From positions 1-41,652 of the forward strand of contig NZ_BCUS01000053.1 in the NCBI RefSeq assembly GCF_001591345.1: a stretch of 41,652 bases of DNA, written 5' to 3'. The translations under genes and the position numbers were made by a program. Below the pieces are notes generated by a model. The model made no database searches and had not been told where the DNA came from. It saw nothing but the letters and a program-made list of their open reading frames with translations. Below are positions 1 to 10,052 of the stretch, piece by piece. The first letter of the stretch is position 1. The number at the start of each line of letters is the position of its first letter. The DNA is from Variovorax boronicumulans NBRC 103145. GTDB taxonomy: Bacteria > Pseudomonadota > Gammaproteobacteria > Burkholderiales > Burkholderiaceae_C.

Positions 1-651
1 GACCAGCTGCCCGCCCAGGCCGCCGCGCCCGAGGTGGCGCGCCGCCTGCCCGATGCGCCCGTGCTGCGCCAGGCCCGGCTCGAGGTCGAGCGCCGTCGCG
101 CGCTCAGCGACCTGGAGCAGGCCAAGCGCATTCCCGACGTGACCGTGTCGCTCGGCGTCAAGCGCGTGCCCGCGTCCGAAGGCGAGGGCGGCGAGGCCGT
201 GAGCAGCAGCCGGCGCAACCAGGTGGTGGTGGGCCTGTCGGTGCCGCTGCCGATCTTCGACACCAACCGCGGCAACATCGCCGAAGCATTGAGCCGCGAA
301 GACAAGGCACGCGACGAACTCGCCGCCGCCGAGCTGCAACTGGGCGCCGACGTGGCCCAGGCCAGCGAGCGCCTGCGCTCGGCACGCGCCACCGCCGAGA
401 CGCTGCAGCGCGACGCACTGCCCGGTGCCGAGACCGCCTACCGCGCCGCCACCAAGGGCTTCGAGCTGGGCAAGTTCAGCTTTCTCGAAGCGCTCGACGC
501 GCAGCGCACGCTGTTCCAGGTGCGCAACCAGTACCTCGTTGCGCTGGCCGAGGCGCACCGCGCGGCCGGCGAGCTCGACCGCCTGCTGGGCACCGGGGGC
601 GACGACATCGCCTCGAACGCGACGCCGAACCCGACGCCGGTCGCGCGCTGA
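1..651 (+). CDS. czcC: TolC-family outer membrane efflux protein, CzcC-like (5' end outside window)
   Basis: This is the C-terminal 216 residues of an outer membrane channel subunit of a tripartite heavy-metal RND pump. The frame is open from base 1 to the TGA at 649-651, so the gene starts before the window. The visible part has the alternating helix and beta pattern of an OEP repeat. A segment with VVVGLSVPLPIFDTNRGNI matches the beta-strand and turn at the second half of CzcC/CusC proteins. It is followed by a long Ala/Glu/Arg-rich coiled coil and the FELGKFSFLEALDAQRTLF helix typical of the family. The adaptor gene begins 26 bases downstream and the RND pump follows it, so this is the first visible gene of a czcCBA operon. 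The family assignment is firm; the metal specificity is inferred from the neighbours. Confidence 0.9.
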   Translation, partial: DQLPAQAAAPEVARRLPDAPVLRQARLEVERRRALSDLEQAKRIPDVTVSLGVKRVPASEGEGGEAVSSSRRNQVVVGLSVPLPIFDTNRGNIAEALSREDKARDELAAAELQLGADVAQASERLRSARATAETLQRDALPGAETAYRAATKGFELGKFSFLEALDAQRTLFQVRNQYLVALAEAHRAAGELDRLLGTGGDDIASNATPNPTPVAR

Positions 652-677
652 AGAAGAACACCGAACCGATTCCGACC

Positions 678-2060
678 ATGACCACACCACACAACCGCAC
701 ATCGTCCGCCGGCCGCAAGCAGTGGATCGCCATTGCCGCCGTCCTGCTCGCCGGCCTCGTTGCCGGCGCGCTCATCCTGCGCACCGCACCGTCCAAGCCC
801 GAGGCGGGCGGCCACTCGGAGTCCGCCGGCCATGCCGACGGCGAGCACCACGAGGAAGACAAGAGCCACGCCAAGGGCAAGGAAGACGACCACGGCCATT
901 CGCATGACGAAGGCCATGGCGACAAGGAACACCACGCGGAAGAAGGCAAGGATGCCGGCAAGGACGCGGGCAAGGAAGCGCCCGCATCGGCAGAGCCCCA
1001 GAAGGCCGCCGCCAACGCCCACAAGGAAGACGAAGAAAAGATCCCCTTCACCGACGAGCAGGTCAAGGCCGCCGGCATCGCGATCGACAGCGTCGGTCCG
1101 GCGCGCATCAAGACGTCGCTGCAGCTGCCCGGCGAGATCAAGTTCAACGAAGACCGCACGGCCCACGTGGTGCCGCGCGTGGCGGGCGTGGTCGACAGCG
1201 TGTCGGCCAACCTGGGCCAGGAAGTCAAGCGCGGCCAGGTGCTGGCCGTGATCTCCAGCCCCGCGCTCTCGGAGCAGCGCAGCGAGCTGCAGACCGCGCA
1301 ACGCCGGCTGGCGCTGGCGCGCACCACCCACGACCGCGAGAAGAAACTGTGGGAAGAAAAGATCTCCCCGCAGCAGGACTACCTGCAGGCCGAGCAGGCC
1401 ATGCAGGAGGCGCAGATCGCCGTGGCCAACGCCAACCAGAAGCTGCTGGCGCTGGGCGCCACGCCCGGCTCGTCGGCGCTGGGCCGCTACGAACTGCGCG
1501 CGCCCTTCGACGGCATGGTCGTCGAAAAGCACATCTCGCTGGGCGAATCGGTGGGCGAGGCGGTCAACGTGTTCACCATTTCCGACCTCTCCACCGTGTG
1601 GGCCGAGATCAGCGTGCCGGCCAGCAACCTGAACCTGGTGCGCATCGGCGAGGCCGTGACCATCCGCGCCGGCGCCTTCGACCAGGCCGCGCGCGGCACC
1701 GTGTCGTACGTGGGCTCGCTCATCGGCGCACAGACACGCACCGCCACCGCGCGCGTCACGCTCACCAACCCGCAGCGCACCTGGCGCCCGGGCCTGTTCG
1801 TGAACGTGGAGCTGGTCGCGTCGGAAACCGACGCGACCGTCACCGTGTCCGCCGAAGCCGTGCAGACCGTGGACGACCAGCCCACCGTGTTCCTGCGCGT
1901 GCCCGGCGGCTTCGTGCCGCAGCACGTGAAGACCGGCCGCAGCGACGGCCAGCGCGTCGAGATCGTGGGCGGCCTGAAGCCCGGCGCGGCCTACGCGGCC
2001 AGCGGCAGCTTCGTCGTGAAGTCGCAGCAGGGCAAGAGCTCGGCCACGCACACCCACTGA
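678..2060 (+). CDS. czcB: Efflux RND transporter periplasmic adaptor subunit, CzcB-like, with His-rich N-terminal linker
   Basis: This is a membrane fusion protein of 460 residues that bridges the inner membrane pump and the outer membrane channel. Residues 17-35 form a hydrophobic anchor. Residues about 42-90 are a low-complexity His/Asp/Glu/Lys stretch with about eleven histidines, suited to binding zinc-type ions in the periplasm. After that come the adaptor core, with the lipoyl-like half-motif around VVPRVAGVVDSVSANLGQEV, a helical hairpin (LQTAQRRLALARTTHDREKKL), the second lipoyl half (YELRAPFDGMVVEKHISLGE), and beta-barrel and membrane-proximal domains. It lies 26 bases after the channel gene and 10 bases before the pump gene, so all three should be co-transcribed. 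Zn/Co/Cd rather than Cu/Ag specificity is inferred from the pump motif and the lack of a CusF-like or YHS-like domain. Confidence 0.93.
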   Translation: MTTPHNRTSSAGRKQWIAIAAVLLAGLVAGALILRTAPSKPEAGGHSESAGHADGEHHEEDKSHAKGKEDDHGHSHDEGHGDKEHHAEEGKDAGKDAGKEAPASAEPQKAAANAHKEDEEKIPFTDEQVKAAGIAIDSVGPARIKTSLQLPGEIKFNEDRTAHVVPRVAGVVDSVSANLGQEVKRGQVLAVISSPALSEQRSELQTAQRRLALARTTHDREKKLWEEKISPQQDYLQAEQAMQEAQIAVANANQKLLALGATPGSSALGRYELRAPFDGMVVEKHISLGESVGEAVNVFTISDLSTVWAEISVPASNLNLVRIGEAVTIRAGAFDQAARGTVSYVGSLIGAQTRTATARVTLTNPQRTWRPGLFVNVELVASETDATVTVSAEAVQTVDDQPTVFLRVPGGFVPQHVKTGRSDGQRVEIVGGLKPGAAYAASGSFVVKSQQGKSSATHTH

Positions 2061-2070
2061 GGACGACCGC

Positions 2071-5269
<3,199 letters not shown>

Positions 5270-5280
<11 letters not shown>

Positions 5281-6196
5281 GCATTCACACGCCACAGCCG
5301 TTGCTGGTGGCAACGAGAAGGCGCTGCGCTGGGCGCTGGCGCTGACCTCGACCTACCTCGTCGCCGAGGTGATCGGCGGGCTGGTGTCGGGCAGCCTGGC
5401 GCTGCTGTCCGACGCGGCCCACATGGCCACCGACACCGTGGCGCTGGCCATCTCGCTGGCCGCCATCTGGCTGGGCAAGCGGCCGGCGGACAAGCGCCGC
5501 ACTTTCGGCTACTACCGCTTCGAGATCCTGGCGGCCGTGGTCAATGCGGTGCTGCTGTTCTTCGTGGCGATCTACGTGCTCTACGAGGCGTACCGGCGCA
5601 TCTCGCAGCCGGCCGAGATCCAGTCGACCATGATGCTGCTCGTGGCCATCGGCGGCCTGGTGGTCAACCTCATCGGCATGCGCCTGCTGGCCAGCGGCAA
5701 GAACGAGAGCCTCAACGTGAAGGGCGCGTACCTCGAGGTGTGGGCCGACATGCTCGGCTCCGTCGGCGTGATCGTGGGCGCGCTCGTCATCCGCTTCACC
5801 GGCTGGGCCTGGGTCGATTCGGTGATCGCCGTCGCCATCGGCCTGTGGGTGCTGCCGCGCACCTGGCGCCTCTTGCGCGAGAGCCTCAACGTGCTGCTCG
5901 AAGGCGTGCCCGACGAGATCGACCTGCCCGAGGTCGAGCGCGCGCTGCAGGCCCAGCCGGGCGTGGCCGGCCTGCACGACCTGCATGTGTGGGCACTGTC
6001 CAGCGGCAAGGTGAGCCTGAGCGTGCACGTGGTGTGCACGCCCGACGTGGTCGACCTGGCACCGCTGATGCTGCAGCTGCGCGGCCTGCTGGCCGAGAAG
6101 TTCGATATCCACCACTCGACCGTGCAGGTGGAGCGCGTGCCGTGCGAGCAGGCGGGGGAGACCCATGAGTTCGGGCCTGCGGTGACGGCGGGCTGA
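5270..6196 (+). CDS. czcD: Cation diffusion facilitator family transporter, CzcD/ZitB-like
   Basis: This is a cytoplasmic-membrane Zn2+/Cd2+ antiporter that moves ions into the periplasm, where the CzcCBA pump can take them up. The chosen ATG gives MAHEHSHATA and 308 residues; an AAGG six bases upstream supports it. In-frame starts also exist at 5219 and 5195. The gene overlaps the end of czcA by 11 bases. Visible motifs are SDAAHMATD in TM2 (the HxxxD metal site of zinc CDFs), an RTFGYYRFEILAA segment, and a second site around EVWADMLGSVGV in TM5, with six predicted membrane segments. The C-terminal cytoplasmic domain (HDLHVWALSSGKVSLSVHV) carries the usual HVW motif. The short N-terminal histidine cluster and the operon position fit zinc export. 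Confidence 0.93.
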
Positions 6197-6215
6197 CGCG
6201 AGGGCGGGGCACGAC

Positions 6216-6251
6216 AAAAAACGCGACAGTCGCACGGGGCAACTGTCGCGT
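6216..6251 (-). terminator. Intrinsic terminator of the first Ig/RTX gene
   Basis: A perfect 10-base stem (ACGCGACAGT at 6221-6230 with ACTGTCGCGT at 6242-6251) encloses an 11-base loop. On the minus strand it is followed by a run of T (AAAAAA at 6216-6221 on the plus strand). It lies 44 bases past the stop of the minus-strand gene ending at 6295. No T run follows on the plus strand, so it should act mainly for the Ig/RTX gene, although the stem could also slow plus-strand transcription leaving czcD. A near-identical element sits at 9972-10010. Confidence 0.85.
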
Positions 6252-6294
6252 CGGGGGCGGCGCCGATGGGGCGCCGCATGGCCTGTCTGCAGGC

Positions 6295-9200
6295 TTAGAG
6301 GATGGTCACGTGGACCTTGTCTTCGACCAGCAGTTCGGCGGTGCCGGCGAGGTTGGTGTAGACGATGTAGGTCACGCCGCTCACCGTGGCGCTATCGCCC
6401 TGGGTCCAGCTGTCGTTGCCGCCGAGCAGGTTCACATCGCCATTGGCGCCGCTGACCAGCATCTGCACCTTGCCGTCTGCCGTGACCATGCCGCGCATGC
6501 CGCGGGCCAGCACGTCGTCGGCGTGCAGTGCCAGCGTGTTGCCGCCGGCGCCCAAGTCGAACTTCTCGAAGCCCTGCACCTTGGCCCCGAGGGCCGAGAG
6601 GTCGATGTGCATGGCCTTGCCATCCATCGCCAGGGTGTCGATGCCCAGTCCGCCGTCGACGCGTTCAAAGTCGCCGCTGAGGACGTGGATGACATCGTTG
6701 CCCGCGCCGCCGTGGGCCACGTCGGCCGAGCCGACATTCAGGAGGCTGTCGTTGCCGGCAGCGCCCGCAAGCCGGTCCGCGAAACCGAGCCTGGCGATGA
6801 GCGTGTCGTCGTTGTCGGTGTAAACCTGCGTGGCGTGGTCGAGCACATGGACCTCGGCCTCGGGACTGATGTGGAACGTGCCAGCGCCCGTGTTCTGCAG
6901 CGTGACCGTCACGCCTTGCTGCACGAGCAGCTCGGCGTCGAAGCCCGAGTGCTGATACACCTCGTAGACCACACCGCCCACCGTGACGTTGGCCTTCTTG
7001 ACCCAGTCGCCCGGGTCGGTGCCGTTGGGCAGCACGTCCGTCAGCGTGACCTTGTCGCCGGCATTGCCCTTGACCATCATCTGCACGCGGCCGTCAGACA
7101 CGAACTGGTTCATGGCGCCGTTCTCCATCACGTCGGCCAGCGACAGCTTGAGCGTGTTGTTGCCCGTGCCGGTGATGTCGATGACTTCGACCGAGCTGAC
7201 TTTGCCTGCGAGGGTAGTCAGGTCGAGCGTCTGGTTGGCGCCCGTCAGCTTCAGCGTGTCGGTGCCGCCATTGCCCTTGATATAGCCACTGAAATTTTGC
7301 AGAACACCGGCATCTCGAAGCACGAAAGTATCTGTACTTGCCGAGCCCAGGTACCCGTCGTTTCTTGTGACATCGACATCACTGTTCCCCAGCGCGGATT
7401 GAGAGTACTCCACCGTGATCCGTTCAATGTTGATGCCATTTATTTCCCCCATGGCGAAATACTTGAAATAGGAAATTGATTTTCCGCTTGATGATGTGAA
7501 TGTATGCTCATGGGAGCCCGAGTCCGTGGTAACGAAAGTTTTACCCAGTGCACTTCCTGTTGAGTCATAAAACTCAAAATAATTGGCGCCGGCGTTATCG
7601 TATGCGACATTGATGATGACCTTGTTGGCGGGTCTGTTCAGGTCGAACCTGATCACGTCGTAGTTGGTGACGGCTACTGCAGCGCCATTGGTGCGTCCGA
7701 TGTAAAGATTCCCCGCGTTCGGGTAGGAGTGATTGAAATACCCTCCAACGCTTAGATGCCCAGATTCCCGGACGACGCTGCCGAAATTTGTTTCAAGTTT
7801 GGGAATATTGATTTGTCTGGCGTGATTGAACTTTTCAGTGGTGCTGATTATTTCAAAAGAGGCGGTGACTGAAGAATTTCCGGCTTGGTCAACAAGGGCG
7901 GCAGTAATTCTTTGAGACACTGCAATTGATGGGTCATTGATCGTCGCTTTCCCTGCAGCTATATCGGCGGTTGTCAATTGATAGTCGAATTGTCTGTCGC
8001 TCGTGGTTACGTGAATTCGATCTCCAGCCTTTGCATTTGTCTTGTCAAAGGAGATGTTCACGCCGCTCAGGCCATCCATCACCACCGAGGTCGGTGCGCT
8101 GGGTGCAACGGTATCCAATGAGATTGCCTGTGATTTCACTGTGCCAACGTTGCCGGCTGCATCCACCACACGTCTCTGCACTGCCCAGTCGCCCGTGTGG
8201 CTGCTGTCGTCCTGCGCACTCCATTGGGTACCCGAGACAAAGGCCGTCTTCCAGGTCTTGCCGCCGTCGGTTGACACTTGCAGGGCCTCGCTCGCCGCGA
8301 GCGAGGCAGACAGGCTGCCTCGCATCAAGCGCCCCGCGCTGCCGTCGTTCGTCAGGTAATCGACATCGCTGAAACCGCTGTCCTTGCCGATGCTTGAAAC
8401 CGTAGCTGTGGCTGTCGGTGCCACCGTGTCCACGGTGAAGCCGAACGCATCCGATTCCACGCTGGTGTTGCCTGCCTTGTCCACGGCCGTTACGGTGATG
8501 CTGTGCCCGCCCTGGCCCAGTGCCGTTGCCGGCGTGTACGTCCAATCGCCCGAGGCGTTGGCCGTCACCTTGGTGAGTTCGACGCCGTTGTCATGGATGA
8601 CCACGGTGCTGTCGGCCTCAGCCTTGCCCGAGAGCGCCGGCCGGGTGTCGTTGGTGAACCCGTCCTTGCTCACATTGCCGGTCACCGGGCCCACGTCGTC
8701 GACCACCGAAACGATGGTCGGCTTGGCCGGCGGCGCCGTGTCCACCACGAAGTTCCAGCTGCCGCTGGCCTCGCTGGTCTGGCCCACGGGGCTGGTGGAC
8801 GTGGCGGTGATGCCGTGCGCCCCATCGGTCAGGTCGATCTCGGGCGTGAAGCTCCACTTGCCTGAGGCGTCGGCCACGACCTGACCCAGGAAGGTGCTGC
8901 CGTCATGGAACTTGACGGTGTGATTCGCCTGCGCCGTGCCCGCCAGGGTCGGCCTGGCGTCGTTGGTGGCTTCGCCTTGCTGCAGCATGTGCGGCTCGCC
9001 CACGTCGTCGAACACGCTGTCGATCACCGGGGCATTCGGCTTGTCGGTGTTGACGGTGACGGTGTAGCGGCCGGTGGGCATAGTCTCGTTGCCGGCGGCA
9101 TCGCGCTCTACGAGCGTGAAGGTGTTCGGGCCTGCGGCCAGCGGGGCATCGACCTGGAAGGTCCATTGGCCGTTTTCGCCGATGGTGGCCTGGCCGAGTT

Positions 9201-9753
9201 CGCGCGTGCCGGTGGCGTCCCTGACCATCACGGTGACGGTGTGGCCGGGCACGCCGGTGCTGTTGCCGCTGAGCAGCGGACGCGTGTCGTCGGTGGTGCC
9301 GCCGGGCGCGACGTTGCCGGTGACGCCACCCACGGCGTCGGCGACGCCGGTGACGGCCAGCCGGCTGGCGTCGGGCGGGGTGACGTCGATCTCGAAGTTG
9401 AAGGCGGGCGAAGGCGTGCCCTCGTTGCCGCTGTCGTCGCGCGTGACGATGGTGATGGCGTGCTGGCCTTCGAGCAGGTCGGTCGAGGGCGTGAAGGTCC
9501 AGGTGCCGTTGGCGTCGACCTCGGTGGTGCCGATCTCGGTGCCGTTGTCGCGGATGACGATGGTGTCGCCCGGCGTGCCCTGGCCTTGGAAAGTGGGCTG
9601 GCGGTCGTCGGTGACGCCGCCGGGGGCGATGCTGCCCAGGATGTCGCCGGCGTCGTCGGCGGCGCTGCCCACGTAAGGAGGCGGGGGCGCAAAGGTCGAT
9701 GCGAGGTCGATGTTCTGGAAAGGGGCGACGCTGTTCGTCTGCTCGAGTGCCAT
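6295..9753 (-). CDS. Large Ig-like-repeat protein with RTX-type segment and duplicated C-terminal domain (paralogue 1)
   Basis: This 1152-residue protein is probably secreted or surface-attached. The start at 9753 (MALEQTNSVAPF) was chosen over longer in-frame options. An AGGA lies six bases upstream, and the same start context (CAGAGCAyAGGAAnnnC before ATG) precedes paralogue 2. Five tandem bacterial Ig-like domains follow at residues about 28-127, 128-239, 240-342, 343-446 and 447-551; most carry the pattern GxWxFTP...G.H.IT....D.AGN. Residues 552-782 form a distinct module encoded by visibly AT-richer DNA. Then comes a roughly 120-residue unit (about 826-948), an RTX-like stretch with GGAGND (about 1003-1022), and a second copy of the unit ending at the C-terminus in LLVEDKVHVTIL. 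There is no Sec signal peptide. Type I secretion and an adhesin role are inferred from architecture only, since no transporter genes are nearby. Confidence 0.85.
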   Translation of the reverse strand: MALEQTNSVAPFQNIDLASTFAPPPPYVGSAADDAGDILGSIAPGGVTDDRQPTFQGQGTPGDTIVIRDNGTEIGTTEVDANGTWTFTPSTDLLEGQHAITIVTRDDSGNEGTPSPAFNFEIDVTPPDASRLAVTGVADAVGGVTGNVAPGGTTDDTRPLLSGNSTGVPGHTVTVMVRDATGTRELGQATIGENGQWTFQVDAPLAAGPNTFTLVERDAAGNETMPTGRYTVTVNTDKPNAPVIDSVFDDVGEPHMLQQGEATNDARPTLAGTAQANHTVKFHDGSTFLGQVVADASGKWSFTPEIDLTDGAHGITATSTSPVGQTSEASGSWNFVVDTAPPAKPTIVSVVDDVGPVTGNVSKDGFTNDTRPALSGKAEADSTVVIHDNGVELTKVTANASGDWTYTPATALGQGGHSITVTAVDKAGNTSVESDAFGFTVDTVAPTATATVSSIGKDSGFSDVDYLTNDGSAGRLMRGSLSASLAASEALQVSTDGGKTWKTAFVSGTQWSAQDDSSHTGDWAVQRRVVDAAGNVGTVKSQAISLDTVAPSAPTSVVMDGLSGVNISFDKTNAKAGDRIHVTTSDRQFDYQLTTADIAAGKATINDPSIAVSQRITAALVDQAGNSSVTASFEIISTTEKFNHARQINIPKLETNFGSVVRESGHLSVGGYFNHSYPNAGNLYIGRTNGAAVAVTNYDVIRFDLNRPANKVIINVAYDNAGANYFEFYDSTGSALGKTFVTTDSGSHEHTFTSSSGKSISYFKYFAMGEINGINIERITVEYSQSALGNSDVDVTRNDGYLGSASTDTFVLRDAGVLQNFSGYIKGNGGTDTLKLTGANQTLDLTTLAGKVSSVEVIDITGTGNNTLKLSLADVMENGAMNQFVSDGRVQMMVKGNAGDKVTLTDVLPNGTDPGDWVKKANVTVGGVVYEVYQHSGFDAELLVQQGVTVTLQNTGAGTFHISPEAEVHVLDHATQVYTDNDDTLIARLGFADRLAGAAGNDSLLNVGSADVAHGGAGNDVIHVLSGDFERVDGGLGIDTLAMDGKAMHIDLSALGAKVQGFEKFDLGAGGNTLALHADDVLARGMRGMVTADGKVQMLVSGANGDVNLLGGNDSWTQGDSATVSGVTYIVYTNLAGTAELLVEDKVHVTIL
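7407..8100 (-). other. AT-richer central module inside paralogue 1 (residues about 552-782)
   Basis: The stretch from roughly 7280 to 8060 contains many runs such as TTGAAATA, ATTTCAAAAG and GGAAATTGATTTT, rare elsewhere in this GC-rich window, and many A/T third positions. It encodes a segment with FDLNRPANKVIINVAYDN and a FEFYDSTGSALGK-like strand pair, suggesting a beta-sandwich domain. Paralogue 2 has an unlike but similarly placed segment (FDWRHSQATQSVTFYDASGK). The reading frame stays open throughout, so this is an exchanged or newly acquired module and not an insertion that breaks the gene. No known family was recognised. Confidence 0.65.
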
Positions 9754-9841
9754 GGAATTCCTGTGCTCTGACATGAAGAAACAAGACCGCATCGGCATGC
9801 GAGCGAACGCAATCCGATCGTGGGGTCTGGTGGGGTAGGGC

Positions 9842-9884
9842 ACTCTAGAAAGAAGCCCTGTGCAAGGCCATCGGACGAATCTGA
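9842..9884 (-). promoter_or_regulatory. Upstream motif pair of paralogue 1 (shared with paralogue 2)
   Basis: On the minus strand the order is CGTCCGATGG (9877-9868), then 19 bases, then CTAGAG (9848-9843), about 90 bases before the start codon. The same two motifs with the same 19-base gap precede paralogue 2. Here the CGTCCGAT half-site faces a weaker match (ATCTGA in plus orientation), so the dyad is imperfect. It could be a promoter or activator site. No factor is assigned. Confidence 0.5.
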
Positions 9885-9971
9885 AAGCGGCACGCGAAGA
9901 AGTCAGTCGGCGCTGAAAGCGCGAACAAAGTCGTGCCGAAGGGCACAAGGCGATGTGTTGCCAGGCAGAAA

Positions 9972-10010
9972 TGAAAAAACGCGACAGCTGCACGGGGCGG
10001 CTGTCGCGTT
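9972..10010 (-). terminator. Intrinsic terminator of the second Ig/RTX gene
   Basis: An 11-base perfect stem (AACGCGACAGC at 9978-9988 with GCTGTCGCGTT at 10000-10010) has an 11-base loop. On the minus strand it is followed by a T run (AAAAAA at 9974-9979 in plus orientation). It lies 43 bases after the stop of the minus-strand gene ending at 10053. Stem and loop (CGCGACAG, CACGGGGC, CTGTCGCG) nearly match the terminator of paralogue 1, so the duplication included the 3' flank. Confidence 0.87.
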
Positions 10011-10052
10011 GTCGGCTGCACGCGGCGCGGGGTGCGCCGGCGAGTGGGAGGC

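Larger units (their letters stand above)
9754..10052. other. Intergenic region between the two Ig/RTX paralogues
   Basis: These 299 bases hold no convincing gene. Reading on the minus strand, they contain the end of paralogue 2 transcription (terminator at 9972-10010), a stretch with no recognisable features, the motif pair at 9842-9884, and the 5' untranslated region of paralogue 1 with its ribosome site. The layout argues that the two paralogues are transcribed separately. Confidence 0.6.

Noticed and set aside
6310..7479. Plus-strand open frame of 389 codons within the first Ig/RTX gene
   Set aside because: It is the antisense shadow of the repeat protein, whose minus-strand translation shows clear domain repeats and a ribosome site; the plus frame has none.
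7280..8060. AT-rich stretch as an insertion sequence
   Set aside because: The frame is uninterrupted, there are no terminal inverted repeats or transposase code, and the segment encodes part of the protein.
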